A stretch of DNA of 64,000 bases from the NCBI RefSeq assembly GCF_010119205.1, contig NZ_WRXM01000001.1, positions 310,001 to 374,000 of the forward strand, in the 5' to 3' direction. Numbering within the stretch: position 1 is the first letter of the stretch; each line of letters starts with the position of its first letter. Source of the DNA: Haloarcula limicola (lineage in GTDB: Archaea > Halobacteriota > Halobacteria > Halobacteriales > Haloarculaceae). Shown piece by piece: positions 25,780-35,088 of the stretch. Below the pieces are notes generated by a model that worked only from the letters and a program-made list of their open reading frames with translations, did not search any database and was not told where the DNA came from. Position numbers and translations under genes: made by a program.

Positions 25780-28700
25780 ATGGGCGCTACCGAGCAGGGA
25801 CCGAGCGACGACCCGGCGAGCGACGCGCGAGCGGACTACGACTACCAGACCGACGCCGTGATGCGGCCGGGCATGGTCTCGGACCTCGCGGAGCGAATCG
25901 CGGGCGACGTCCGGTTCGACGAGTACTCCCGGCAGCTGTACGCCACCGACGCCAGCGCGTACGAGGTGACGCCGGTCGGCGTCGTCTACCCCGAGTCGAC
26001 CGAGGACGTGGCGACCGTCGTCGGTTACTGCGCACAGCGGGAGACCCCGGTGCTCCCCCGCGGCGGCGGGACGAGCCTCGCCGGACAGGCGGTCAACGAG
26101 GCCGTCGTCCTCGACTTCACGCGGCACATGGACGGCGTGAGCGAAATCGACCCCGACGGCCGAACCGCGACGGCGGACGTGGGGGTCCGACTCGGCGACC
26201 TGAACGAGAAACTCGCCCCCCACGACCTGAAGTTCGCGCCGGACCCGGCGTGGGGCGATAAGTCCGCGTTGGGCGGTGCGATCGGCAACAACTCCACCGG
26301 CGCGCACTCGCTGCAGTACGGCAAGACCGACCACTACGTCGAGTCCTGCGAGGTCGTCCTCGCGGACGGCACCGTCAGCACCTTCGGCGAGGTGGCCGTC
26401 GAGACGCTCCGGGAGGACGGTGACCCGGAGGGAGACCTCGAAGCGCGGATCTACGCGGAAGTCGCGCGGATCGTGGACGAGGAGACCGACGCCGTCGACT
26501 CGGCGTTCCCGCAGCTGAAACGCAACGTCTCGGGGTACAACCTTGACCGACTCGTCGGCGAGGCCCGCGGCGAGTACGGCGAGGAAGGCACAGTCAACCT
26601 CGCCCGGCTGCTGGCCGGAAGCGAGGGGACGCTCGCGGTCGTCACGGAGGCGACCGTCTCGCTCGAACCGATCCCGGAAACGAAGGCGATGGCGCTGTTA
26701 ACCTACGAGGACCTCGTCTCGGCGATGGAGGACGTGGCCCCAATCCTCGACCACGACCCGGCGGCCGTCGAGGTGCTGGACGACGTGTTGCTCGACCTGG
26801 CGGCCGACACCGAGGAGTTCGGCGACCTCGTCGCCGAGATGCTCCCGGCGGACACCGGCGCGGTGTTGCTCGTGGAGTTCTACGCCGAGGACGACGCCGA
26901 GGGCAAGCAGAAGGTGGCGGACCTGCTGGCCGACCGAGTCGGCGACGTGGCAACCGAGCGCGATCCGAGCGACGGCGCGGCCGACATCACCGCCGCCGAC
27001 GTCCGGGCGTTCCACGCCCGCGAGGCCCACGACGACGACGAGCGAGCGCGCTTCTGGAAGCTCCGGAAGTCCGGTCTGCCGATTCTGCTCTCCCGGACCA
27101 GCGACGCCAAACACATCAGCTTCATCGAGGACGCGGCGGTGCCGCCGGAGAACCTGCCGGAGTACGTCGCGGACTTCCAGGACCTGCTGGAGGAGGAAGG
27201 CACCTTCGCCTCCTTCTACGCCCACGCCGGGCCGGGCTGTCTCCACATCCGCCCGCTCGTGAACACCAAGACCGTCGAAGGCGTCGAGCGGATGGAAGCC
27301 ATCGCCGACGGCGCGACGGACCTCGTCAGAGAGTACGGCGGGAGCGTCTCGGGCGAACACGGCGACGGACGCGCACGCACGCAGTGGAATCACAAACTGT
27401 ACGGCGACGAGGTGTGGGGCGTCTTTCAGGACCTCAAGCGGGCGTTCGACCCCGACTGGCTGCTGAATCCCGGACAGGTCGTCGGCGTCTCCGAGTCGGC
27501 CGTCGAGTCCGGCGAGGCCCCGCGGCGCGCCCGCACCGTCGACATGACCGAGAATCTGCGCTTCTCGCCGGAGTACGACTTCGAGTACGAGTTCGACCCC
27601 GCGCTTTCCTGGCCCAACGAGAACGGGATGCAGGGGATGGTCGAGCTGTGTCACGGCTGCGGCGGCTGTCGCGGCCCGCAGGAGACGACCGGCGGCGTGA
27701 TGTGTCCGACCTACCGCGCGGCCGACGAGGAGGTGACGAGCACGCGCGGCCGGGCGAACATGCTCCGGCAGGCCATGAGCGGCGATCTGCCGGACGACCC
27801 GACCGACGGTGAGTTCGCCTCGGAGGTGATGGACCTCTGTATCGGCTGTAAGGGCTGTGCGAAGGACTGTCCGAGCGAGGTCGACATGGCGAAACTGAAA
27901 GTCGAGGTCGAACACGCCCGTCACGAGCGGGAGGGCGCGAGCCTCCGCGAGCGGCTGTTCGCCAACATCGAGACGGTGAGCAAGGCCGGCAGCGCGCTCG
28001 CGCCGCTCTCGAACTGGGCGCAGCGGCTCCCCGGCAGCGGCGTAGTGAGCGAGAAGTTGCTCGGCATCGCCCGCGAGCGGGACCTGCCGACGTTCGAGTC
28101 CGAGTCGTTCACGGACTGGTGGTCCGACAGAGGGCCGCAGGTGGCGGAGGCCGACGCCGAGCGCCGGGCGCTGTTGTTCCCGGACACCTACAACAACTAC
28201 AGCGACCCGGCGGTCCTCCGCGCGGCCGTCGAAGTTCTGGAGGCGGCGGACGTGCACGTTCGGGTTCCCGACGACGTGACGGCCTCGGGCCGGGCGGCCC
28301 ACTCGAAGGGGTTCGTCGACGTGGCCCGCGACAGAGCGGCGAGAAACGTCGCGGCCGTCGCTCCTCAGGTGCGGGACGGCTGGGACGTTGTCGCCGTCGA
28401 GCCCTCCGACGCGGTGATGGTCCAGTCCGACTACCTGGACCTCCTCGGTCACGACCACGACGCGGCGACGACGGTGGCCGCGAACGCCTTCGGCCTCTGT
28501 GAGTACCTCGACCGGTTCGCGCTCGACGCCGGCGTCGACTGGGAGCCCGACGGGGCGGCGCTGACCTACCACGGCCACTGTCACCAGAAGGCCGTCGGCA
28601 AGGACCACCACGCCGTCGGCGTCCTCCGGCGGGCCGGCTACGAGGTGGACCCGCTGGACTCGGGGTGCTGTGGCATGGCCGGCAGCTTCGGCTACGAGGC

Positions 28701-28887
28701 GGAGCACTACTCGATGAGCAAGGCCATCGCTCGCATCCTCTACGAGCAGGTCGACGGGAGCGCCGGCGAGGCGGTCGTCGCACCCGGCGCGTCCTGCCGG
28801 ACCCAGTTAAGCGACCGACCGCGGGGGAGTAAGCCCACCCATCCGGTCGAGAAACTGGCCGACGCCGTCGGCGGCGTCAGACGGTAG
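25780..28887 (+). CDS. D-lactate/glycolate-type dehydrogenase, FAD and Fe-S domains fused
   Basis: 1035 residues: a GlcD-like half fused to a GlcF-like half. FAD-binding domain: TPVLPRGGGTSLAGQAV and ALGGAIGNNSTGAHSLQYGK; C-terminal FAD-oxidase domain ending GGSVSGEHGDGRARTQW. Iron-sulfur part: CHGCGGCRGPQETTGGVMCP (last Cys 12 residues after the third, usual in the DLD branch) and CIGCKGCAKDCPSEVDM, then one-Cys-rich CCG domains with HGHCHQKA and DSGCCGMAGSFGYE. It probably oxidises a 2-hydroxy acid and passes electrons to the quinone pool; the substrate is not determined. An AGTATAAC box at 25748-25755 sits 25-32 bases before this ATG, so a leaderless start is favoured. Confidence 0.9.
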   Translation: MGATEQGPSDDPASDARADYDYQTDAVMRPGMVSDLAERIAGDVRFDEYSRQLYATDASAYEVTPVGVVYPESTEDVATVVGYCAQRETPVLPRGGGTSLAGQAVNEAVVLDFTRHMDGVSEIDPDGRTATADVGVRLGDLNEKLAPHDLKFAPDPAWGDKSALGGAIGNNSTGAHSLQYGKTDHYVESCEVVLADGTVSTFGEVAVETLREDGDPEGDLEARIYAEVARIVDEETDAVDSAFPQLKRNVSGYNLDRLVGEARGEYGEEGTVNLARLLAGSEGTLAVVTEATVSLEPIPETKAMALLTYEDLVSAMEDVAPILDHDPAAVEVLDDVLLDLAADTEEFGDLVAEMLPADTGAVLLVEFYAEDDAEGKQKVADLLADRVGDVATERDPSDGAADITAADVRAFHAREAHDDDERARFWKLRKSGLPILLSRTSDAKHISFIEDAAVPPENLPEYVADFQDLLEEEGTFASFYAHAGPGCLHIRPLVNTKTVEGVERMEAIADGATDLVREYGGSVSGEHGDGRARTQWNHKLYGDEVWGVFQDLKRAFDPDWLLNPGQVVGVSESAVESGEAPRRARTVDMTENLRFSPEYDFEYEFDPALSWPNENGMQGMVELCHGCGGCRGPQETTGGVMCPTYRAADEEVTSTRGRANMLRQAMSGDLPDDPTDGEFASEVMDLCIGCKGCAKDCPSEVDMAKLKVEVEHARHEREGASLRERLFANIETVSKAGSALAPLSNWAQRLPGSGVVSEKLLGIARERDLPTFESESFTDWWSDRGPQVAEADAERRALLFPDTYNNYSDPAVLRAAVEVLEAADVHVRVPDDVTASGRAAHSKGFVDVARDRAARNVAAVAPQVRDGWDVVAVEPSDAVMVQSDYLDLLGHDHDAATTVAANAFGLCEYLDRFALDAGVDWEPDGAALTYHGHCHQKAVGKDHHAVGVLRRAGYEVDPLDSGCCGMAGSFGYEAEHYSMSKAIARILYEQVDGSAGEAVVAPGASCRTQLSDRPRGSKPTHPVEKLADAVGGVRR

Positions 28888-28936
28888 GGGGACCATTCAC
28901 AGCGCTTTTATGCTGTCCTCGGGTCATAAGACCTAG

Positions 28937-30070
28937 ATGTCTCGCGCGGCCGCCGCCGTCGTCGTCGCTCTTCTGCTCGTTCCCAGCCTCGCCGCCGGAC
29001 CCGCGCTCAGCGCGCCCGAACCGGCGAGCGTGCAGACTCCCGACGGCTTCACGGAGACGACGTTCCGCGTGACGGTGTACGAGAACGGCTCCGCGACGTG
29101 GGCCATCGAACACCAGACGCCGCTGACCAACGAGTCCGAACAGGAGACGTTCGAGGCCTTCGCCGAGGAGTTCGAGAACAACGAGACGGAGCTGTACGTC
29201 GACTTCGTCGAGCAGGCCGGGTTGCTCACGCAGTACGGGACCAACCAGACGGGGCGAGCGATGGGCGCGCGAACGTTCGACCGCTCGGCCTCGGTCAACC
29301 CCGTCCAGAGCACGGGGACGGTTCGCATGTCGTTCCTCTGGACGAACTTCGCCAACGCGACCGGCGAGCGGGTCGTCGTCAGCGACGTCTTCCAGGGCGG
29401 GTTCTACATCGGACAGAACCAGTCGATGGTCGTCGAACGAGGACCGGGACTGGGGTTCGCGGAGGCCCAGCCGTCGCCGGATTCGCGGAGCCAGCCCGGC
29501 TCGCTCGCCCAGAGTGAGACCGTCACCTGGGTCGGCGAGCGGTCCTTCACCGACCGGCGACCATACGTCGAACTCGGGCCGCGAGAGGTCGTGCTGGCGA
29601 ACGAGCCCGGTTCCGGCGGCGGTTCGCTGCTGGCCGGCGACATGCTGCCCCTCGTCGTCGGCGTCGTCGTCCTCGCGCTCGGAGCCGTCGCCGTCGCGGC
29701 GTGGCGTTCCGGTGTCGCCGAAGCCGCTCTGGGAGGCGGAGGCACGGATACCGGGGGAACGCCCACCGAGACGACACCCGGTAGCCGATCCAGAGCGCCG
29801 TCCCAACCGGAACCCGAACCGGCGGTCGCCGACGACGAGTTGCTCACCGACGACGCTCGCGTCCTCAAACTGCTCGAAGCCAACGGCGGCCGGATGAAAC
29901 AGGTCGACATCGTCGACGCCACCGACTGGTCGAAGTCGAAGGTCAGCATGCTCCTTTCGGAGATGGAAGACGACGGCGAGATCAGCAAGCTCCGGGTCGG
30001 CCGAGAGAACATCATCAGTCTCGCCGGCGAGGAACCCGACGCCGCCGGCTCCCCCTTCGAAGAGGAGTGA
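28937..30070 (+). CDS. membrane-anchored protein with extracellular domain and cytoplasmic winged helix
   Basis: 377 residues. A Sec signal peptide (ALLLVPSLAAGPALSA), an extracellular region of about 210 residues rich in N-glycosylation sequons (NGS, NES, NQT, NAT), one membrane helix (MLPLVVGVVVLALGAVAVAAW, about 236-256), a Pro/Glu linker, and a C-terminal winged helix (DDARVLKLLEANGGRMKQVDIVDATDWSKSKVSMLLSEMEDDGEI read in two parts). It fits a haloarchaeal family of one-component membrane regulators that sense outside and bind DNA inside. Signal and target are unknown. Confidence 0.82.
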   Translation: MSRAAAAVVVALLLVPSLAAGPALSAPEPASVQTPDGFTETTFRVTVYENGSATWAIEHQTPLTNESEQETFEAFAEEFENNETELYVDFVEQAGLLTQYGTNQTGRAMGARTFDRSASVNPVQSTGTVRMSFLWTNFANATGERVVVSDVFQGGFYIGQNQSMVVERGPGLGFAEAQPSPDSRSQPGSLAQSETVTWVGERSFTDRRPYVELGPREVVLANEPGSGGGSLLAGDMLPLVVGVVVLALGAVAVAAWRSGVAEAALGGGGTDTGGTPTETTPGSRSRAPSQPEPEPAVADDELLTDDARVLKLLEANGGRMKQVDIVDATDWSKSKVSMLLSEMEDDGEISKLRVGRENIISLAGEEPDAAGSPFEEE

Positions 30071-30137
30071 GAAACCCACACAGAGCGCTTCCGAAACACA
30101 ATCATTATACGTATCTCCGTCCTCCGATTCAATGTAC

Positions 30138-30212
30138 GCTCCGTTGGTGTAGTCCGGCCAATCATATCACCCTCTCACGGTGATGACCAGGGTTCGAATC
30201 CCTGACGGAGCA
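30138..30212 (+). tRNA. tRNA-Glu (anticodon CTC)
   Basis: A 75-base cloverleaf: acceptor GCTCCGT/ACGGAGC, anticodon stem TCACC/GGTGA enclosing loop CTCTCAC (anticodon CTC), T arm CAGGG/CCCTG around TTCGAAT, discriminator A at 30212. CCA is not encoded. A TTATAC box (30105-30110) lies about 28-33 bases upstream. A partial copy of its 3' end follows 122 bases later. Confidence 0.97.
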
Positions 30213-30334
30213 CTTCTCTATTCCAACGTGTCGAACGGTGTGTAATTCCAACGTCGAGTGCGACGAAGGGATTCGAATCACGGCGAACCGAGCGCAGCGA
30301 GGTTCGGCATCGGGTTCGAATCCCTGACGGAGCA
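30213..30334 (+). repeat. tRNA-Glu 3'-end duplication unit
   Basis: Positions 30312-30334 repeat exactly the last 23 bases of tRNA-Glu(CTC) (30190-30212): T-arm half, acceptor strand and discriminator. Within the unit an inverted copy of the T-arm core, GGGATTCGAA (30268-30277), can pair with TTCGAATCCC (30315-30324) across a 37-base loop. A 10-base word ATTCCAACGT also occurs twice near the start of the unit. There is no gene in it. The layout matches the units beside the tRNA-like gene at 48911. Confidence 0.85.
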
Positions 30335-30440
30335 TTTCTTCCTAATCGACGTACCGAGCGATAGCAAAGCCGTTGACTACCGAGATCGGGACCGCGAGCG
30401 GTTCGTCGATTCTTTCACACGACCCGCCGTCCGTAGGTGT

Positions 30441-31013
30441 ATGTCGACACCCGTCTTGCCGACGCTCGCCGCCGTCGTCGTACTGCTCTGCTGTAGCGCC
30501 TTCTTCTCCAGCAGCGAGACGGCGCTGTTCTCGCTCTCGCGAGAGTGGTTGGCGACCGCCGCGACGACGGACCCGCGAGCGGCCGCCGCCGAGGAGGTCT
30601 TGGCGGACCCGCATCGGCTCCTCGTGACGATTCTCGTCGGGAACAACGTCGTCAACATCGCCCTTTCGAGCCTGTTGACCGCGGTGTTCGTCGAGCAGTT
30701 CCAGTCGAGCGTCGCGGTGGTTCTGACGACGCTACTGGCCACCAGCGTCGTCCTCGTCGCCGGGGAGATCGTCCCGAAGTCCTACGGACTCGGTCACGCG
30801 CAGACGTTCGCGCTCCGGGTCGTGACGCCGCTGCGATACGTCGAGCTCCTGTTGTATCCGGTCGTCACCGTCTTCGACGCGTTCACTCGGTGGATCTCGA
30901 CGCGTATCGGCGGACAACAGACCATCGAGGAGACGTACGACGAAGTGGACGGTCCGGCGGGCGCGACCGACGCCAAACAACGGGGAGGCCGCGACGAGGC
31001 GGAGCGTCCGTAG
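30441..31013 (+). CDS. DUF21 (CNNM-type) membrane protein lacking CBS domains
   Basis: 190 residues. It has the DUF21 membrane domain: LLCCSAFFSSSETALFSLSREWL near residue 17, DPHRLLVTILVGNNVVNIALSSL, and VAGEIVPKSYGLGHAQTFAL. CNNM/CorC-type Mg transporters normally continue into two CBS domains and a CorC domain (about 430 residues); this protein ends soon after the last helix with a charged tail. It may still function as an ion transporter or be a natural short form, as occurs in haloarchaea. The start is ATG 30441. Confidence 0.8.
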   Translation: MSTPVLPTLAAVVVLLCCSAFFSSSETALFSLSREWLATAATTDPRAAAAEEVLADPHRLLVTILVGNNVVNIALSSLLTAVFVEQFQSSVAVVLTTLLATSVVLVAGEIVPKSYGLGHAQTFALRVVTPLRYVELLLYPVVTVFDAFTRWISTRIGGQQTIEETYDEVDGPAGATDAKQRGGRDEAERP

Positions 31014-31025
31014 AAGTGAGCCGGT

Positions 31026-31211
31026 TCAGGACTCGTCCCACTCGGCCTTGCAGTCCTCGCTACAGAAGTGGACGGTCTGGACGCTGTCGTCGGCGATCCA
31101 CGTCGTTACCCGGTGTGTGACCTCGTTCGCGATCGCATCGCCACAGACCTCGCAGTTCGGTGCCTCCTCCTCGTCGACGTCCTCGTGGTGGTCCGAAGTT
31201 GGGTCGACCAT
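31026..31211 (-). CDS. small zinc-finger protein
   Basis: 61 residues with two Cys pairs, CEVCGDA and CSEDCKAEW, spaced about 25 apart, plus a His before the second pair (VHFCSEDC). This treble-clef-like pattern is typical of small halobacterial Zn proteins of unknown function. The N-terminus is acidic (HHEDVDEEEAP). It is convergent with the DUF21 gene, 12 bases from its stop. Confidence 0.75.
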   Translation of the reverse strand: MVDPTSDHHEDVDEEEAPNCEVCGDAIANEVTHRVTTWIADDSVQTVHFCSEDCKAEWDES

Positions 31212-31274
31212 CTTACCTGTGCGTCGGTTCCGCCCTACTTAATCCCATAGAATCGCCGCGGATGCGAGGTCGCC

Positions 31275-32456
31275 CTACCGGTCCCGAGTGACGCTCTCGC
31301 CGGGGGTCGTCGTCGCGCCGGGAGAGAGGACGACGCCGGGGTTGAGGCTGGTGTTGATGGCCGTCCGAGCGCCGTCGCCCGCGACGACGCCGAACTTCCG
31401 ACGGCCGGTCGAGACGCGGTCGCCCTTCACCGTCAGCTTCACTTCCGTGCCGTCGTGGCGGAGGTTCGCCACCTGCGTTCCCGCGCCGAAGTTCACGTCG
31501 TGGCCCAGCACGCTGTCGCCGACGTAGGAGACGTGCGGGACGTTCGAATCGGCCATGACGACGGTGTTCTTGATCTCGACGCCGTGACCGATATGCGCGT
31601 TCTCGCCGAGCATCGTCGCGCCGCGGACGTACGCGTTCGGCCCGAGGTGAGCGCCCGACCGGACGAGCGCCGGTCCCTCGATGGTGACGCCCGGCTCGAT
31701 GACCGCGCCTTCCTCGACGACGACGTTGCCGCGGAGCTCCGCGTCGCCGCGGACGTCGCCGTCGACGCGGCGGGTCTGCTCGTCGAGTTTCCACTCGTTG
31801 GCTTCGAGCAGTTCCCACGGCCGGCCCACGTCCAGCCATCGGTCGACTTCGACGGCCGTGACCGAGCGCTCCTCGATGACACGGGCGACCACGTCGGTGA
31901 TCTCGCGCTCGCCGCGGTCGCTAAGTGGGACGTCCAGCCACTCCCGGGCTTCGGCGGGGAAGACGTACGCCCCGGCGTTCGCCAGTTCCGTCGGCGGGTC
32001 TTCGGGTTTCTCGACGATATCCGTGACGCTGTCGCCGTCCGTCGAGAGGACGCCGTAGTTCGAGGGGTCGCCGACGCGGAACGCCGCGATAGAGGGGGCG
32101 GCGTCGAACAGCGTCGAGATGCTCTCCTCGTCGTAGAGGTTGTCGCCGTTGAGAACCGCGAACGGTCCGTCTAAGTATTCGTACGCGGCGCTGACGGCGT
32201 CGGCCGTCCCCTGCTGTTCCTCCTGGACGGCGAAGGAGACCGGCGCACCGCGGTACGTCTCGCCGAAGTACGACCGGACGGCATCTGCCTCGTATCCCAC
32301 CACGAAGATCAGTTCGTCGGCCCCGGCCTCGATGGCCATGTCGGCGGTGTGGGCGACGAGCGGTCTGTCGGCGACGGGCAGCATGGGTTTCGGCGTGTTC
32401 GCGGTCAACGGACGCATCCGTGTACCTTCCCCGGCCGCGAGAACGACTGCTTGCAT
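31275..32456 (-). CDS. sugar-1-phosphate nucleotidylyltransferase / acyltransferase (GlmU-like)
   Basis: 393 residues. The N-terminal nucleotidyltransferase domain has the signature VVLAAGEGTRMRPLTANTPKPML and VLNGDNLYDE. The C-terminal half is a left-handed beta helix of hexapeptide repeats (ELRGNVVVEEGAVIEPGVTI, LGPNAYVRGATMLGENAHIG), as in archaeal bifunctional GlmU. Likely substrates are glucosamine-1-phosphate or another sugar phosphate for cell-surface glycans. Whether the acetyltransferase half is active cannot be decided by eye. Confidence 0.87.
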   Translation of the reverse strand: MQAVVLAAGEGTRMRPLTANTPKPMLPVADRPLVAHTADMAIEAGADELIFVVGYEADAVRSYFGETYRGAPVSFAVQEEQQGTADAVSAAYEYLDGPFAVLNGDNLYDEESISTLFDAAPSIAAFRVGDPSNYGVLSTDGDSVTDIVEKPEDPPTELANAGAYVFPAEAREWLDVPLSDRGEREITDVVARVIEERSVTAVEVDRWLDVGRPWELLEANEWKLDEQTRRVDGDVRGDAELRGNVVVEEGAVIEPGVTIEGPALVRSGAHLGPNAYVRGATMLGENAHIGHGVEIKNTVVMADSNVPHVSYVGDSVLGHDVNFGAGTQVANLRHDGTEVKLTVKGDRVSTGRRKFGVVAGDGARTAINTSLNPGVVLSPGATTTPGESVTRDR

Positions 32457-32531
32457 GTGGTCCGTCTGTCTCGTGGATTGGGGAAATAGCTACTGCCTTC
32501 ACTCTCTTACTGTTCGTTTCGGCGACATCCG

Positions 32532-32612
32532 CACTCGGTATCGGTAGGCTGTCGCGAAGTGGTTCGAGCCTCGACGGCTGGACGCCGTCGGTGTTCGAAC
32601 CCGTCGGCGAGT
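32532..32612 (-). repeat. possible decayed tRNA-Glu(TTC) tail copy
   Basis: Downstream of the minus-strand tRNA-Glu(TTC), the minus strand carries GGGTTCGAAC (around 32594-32603) and GGCTCGAACC (around 32571-32580), facing T-arm-like words, then CCGATACCGAGTG (32532-32545), similar to the tRNA end CATACCGAGCA. The order resembles the tail units at the other tRNAs but is much less exact. The gap 32457-32690 holds no gene that I can support. Confidence 0.3.
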
Positions 32613-32690
32613 TAGCTGTCGCCGCTCCCGATTTCGTAACGCCTGAGAACGTCGCGGACGCTCTACTGTTCCGTTACGTCGATAGAAACG

Positions 32691-32765
<75 letters not shown>

Positions 32766-32923
32766 GCATTCTGGCGTTTCGGGTGCTCCAATTTAACCCC
32801 ATCGAAATCCCGGCTCTCTGAGGCGCGGTCACACGCGCCGCCTGGTCCGTCTCCGAGGCCGTTCGACGACTGGCGGCGTGCGGTCGTGGAAAACGAATGC
32901 GTCGGTATCACCGCGCAGTTCGA

Positions 32924-33000
32924 TCAGAGCTACGCTCTGACAGCGGTCACCTCACTTCCCTTGGAAGTCCGGTTCCCTTCCGAGAGAGCGAGCTCTCTCG
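32924..33000. repeat. hairpin cluster at the 3' end of the beta-oxidation gene
   Basis: Three inverted repeats in the gap 32766-33009: TCAGAGC-TAC-GCTCTGA (32924-32940), ACTTCC-CTT-GGAAGT (32954-32968) and CGAGAGAGC-GA-GCTCTCTCG (32981-33000). The first shares its stem with the hairpin at 2541-2561. Nothing else is recognisable in the gap. Confidence 0.75.
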
Positions 33001-33009
33001 ACGTTCGCC

Positions 33010-34974
33010 CTATTTCCCCTGGAAATCGGGCTCCCCGTCGCCCATGAACGCCGTGACGCCCTCCATGATGTCCTCCGTCCCGAAGAGTTGGCCGAAGGCC
33101 TGACACTCGACCGCGAGGCCCGCTTCGGTGTCGTCGCGGCCGGCGAGCATCGCGCGCTTGGTGTATTTCTGTGCGATCGGCGGGCCGGCGGCGAGGTCGG
33201 CGGCCAGTTCGAACGCGCGGTCTTCGAGTTCGCTGTTGCCGACGACCTCGTTGATGAAGCCGAAGTCGGCCATCTCCTCGGCGTCGTAGCGCTCGGCGGT
33301 GAAGATGATCTCCTTGGCGCGGCCCTCGCCGACGATGTTGGGGAGTCGCTGCGTGCCGCCCCAGCCCGGCATGATCCCGAGGTCGTGTTCGGGCTGGCCG
33401 AGTTCAGAGCGCTTCGAGGCGACGCGGAGGTCCGCACAGGTGGCCAGTTCCATTCCGCCGCCCAGCGCGTAGCCGTCGATGCCGGCGACGACCGGCATCG
33501 GGCACTCCTCCAGTTTGCCGAAGACCTCCTGTCCCTTCTTCGAGAGCTCGACGGCCTCCAGCGGCGACGCGTTGGAGGCCATCGACTGAACGTCCGCCCC
33601 GGCGGAGAACGCCTTGTCGCCGGCACCCGTCAGCAGTATCGCGCGGATCTCGTCGTCGTCGCTCAGGATGTCGATCGCGTCCGCGAGCTCGTCCATCAGC
33701 TCTCGACTGATGGTGTTCATCCGGTGGGGGCGGTCGAGCTCGATGTGGCCGACCATCTCGCCGACGTCGGCGACGTTGATGTTCTCGAACGTCGCTTCCG
33801 AGTCCTCGTCAGCGCCGTAGAACCCGCCCGCTTCGGCGGCCGAGCGCAGGCCATCGGAGACCTCGTAGCGCTCCTCGCCGGTCTCCTCGTGGACGGTCTT
33901 GAGCGTCTCGACGAGCGAGTCCAAACCGGCCTTGTCGGCGAGTTTCGCGGGGCCTTCGGGGAAGCCGCCGCCGAGCATGACCGCCTCGTCGATGTCCGCG
34001 ACGGGCGCGACGTCGTTCTCGACCAGCTTGCCGACTTCGTTGGCCATCACGGCCAGCAGACGGTTCTCGACGTCCTCGCGGCCGGCGTCGGTCGGAATCT
34101 CTGCGCCGCCGTCGTCGTAGTCGTAGAAGCCCTTGCCGGTCTTCTTCCCGAGTTCCTCGCTGTCGACTTTCCGCTCTAAGAGCGGACACGGCTCGTAGGC
34201 GTCGCCGAGCATCTCGTGCATGTACTCGAGGACGTGCAGGCCAACGTCGTTGCCGACCTGGTCCGAGAGCTCGAACGACCCCATCGGGAGGCCGATGTCG
34301 AACTTCGTGGTCGAGTCGACCTCCTCGATACTGGCGACGTCGTCGTGGACGAGCCAGCAGGCCTCGTTCATCAGCGGGACGAGGATGCGGTTGACGATGA
34401 AGCCGGGCGAATCCTTGCGGACGCGGACCGGCGTCTTATCGAACGCCTCGGCGAGTTCCTCGATGGTGTCGAGCGTCTCGTCGGCGGTGTACTCCCCGGA
34501 GATGACCTCGACGAGCTGCATCCGGACCGGGGGGTTGAAGAAGTGCATCCCGCAGAACTGCTCGGGCCGTTCGGTGACTTCCGAGAGCTCGGTGATCGAG
34601 AGGCTGGAGGTGTTCGTCGCGAAGATGGCGTCGTCCTTGGCGTACTTCTCGACGTCGGTGTAGACGTCCTTCTTTATCTCCATCTTCTCGGGGACGGCCT
34701 CGATGACGACGTCGGCGTCGCTGACGGCGTCCTCGACGTCGACGAGCGCGGTGACGCGGTCGAGCGCCTGGTCCGCTTCCTCCTGGGTGAGTTGGTCCTT
34801 CTCGGCGAGCTTGTTCAGCGACCACTCGATGTTGTCGTAGCCGTCCTGGACGAACTCCTCCTTGATGTCGCGCATCTGCACTCGATAGCCGGCGAGCGCG
34901 GCGACCTCGGCGATTCCGTGACCCATGTTGCCCGCGCCGAGCACCGCGACCGTCTCGATGTCCTCGAAATCCAT
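33010..34974 (-). CDS. 3-hydroxyacyl-CoA dehydrogenase / enoyl-CoA hydratase fusion
   Basis: 654 residues. The N-terminal dehydrogenase has the NAD fold [49 protein letters not shown] and the second helical domain with [18 protein letters not shown]. From about residue 400 a crotonase domain follows ([51 protein letters not shown]). The order (dehydrogenase first) is that of archaeal fused fatty-acid oxidation enzymes, reversed from bacterial FadB. It catalyses two beta-oxidation steps. The start is ATG 34972-34974. Confidence 0.93.
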   Translation of the reverse strand: MDFEDIETVAVLGAGNMGHGIAEVAALAGYRVQMRDIKEEFVQDGYDNIEWSLNKLAEKDQLTQEEADQALDRVTALVDVEDAVSDADVVIEAVPEKMEIKKDVYTDVEKYAKDDAIFATNTSSLSITELSEVTERPEQFCGMHFFNPPVRMQLVEVISGEYTADETLDTIEELAEAFDKTPVRVRKDSPGFIVNRILVPLMNEACWLVHDDVASIEEVDSTTKFDIGLPMGSFELSDQVGNDVGLHVLEYMHEMLGDAYEPCPLLERKVDSEELGKKTGKGFYDYDDGGAEIPTDAGREDVENRLLAVMANEVGKLVENDVAPVADIDEAVMLGGGFPEGPAKLADKAGLDSLVETLKTVHEETGEERYEVSDGLRSAAEAGGFYGADEDSEATFENINVADVGEMVGHIELDRPHRMNTISRELMDELADAIDILSDDDEIRAILLTGAGDKAFSAGADVQSMASNASPLEAVELSKKGQEVFGKLEECPMPVVAGIDGYALGGGMELATCADLRVASKRSELGQPEHDLGIMPGWGGTQRLPNIVGEGRAKEIIFTAERYDAEEMADFGFINEVVGNSELEDRAFELAADLAAGPPIAQKYTKRAMLAGRDDTEAGLAVECQAFGQLFGTEDIMEGVTAFMGDGEPDFQGK

Positions 34975-35088
34975 GACATATGTCCCCACTGCCGGCCCAC
35001 GTTTCAACGTTTCTCTCACCGAAAAACCTCTGTGGAGTTTATCTCAGATTACGAATCATTAACTGAGCGTCACGTGAACACACCTCAT

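Noticed and set aside
30213-30334. Boundary of an integrated plasmid or virus at tRNA-Glu
   Set aside because: The second att-like copy is only 122 bases away and no integrase or viral gene is present, so at most it is a scar.
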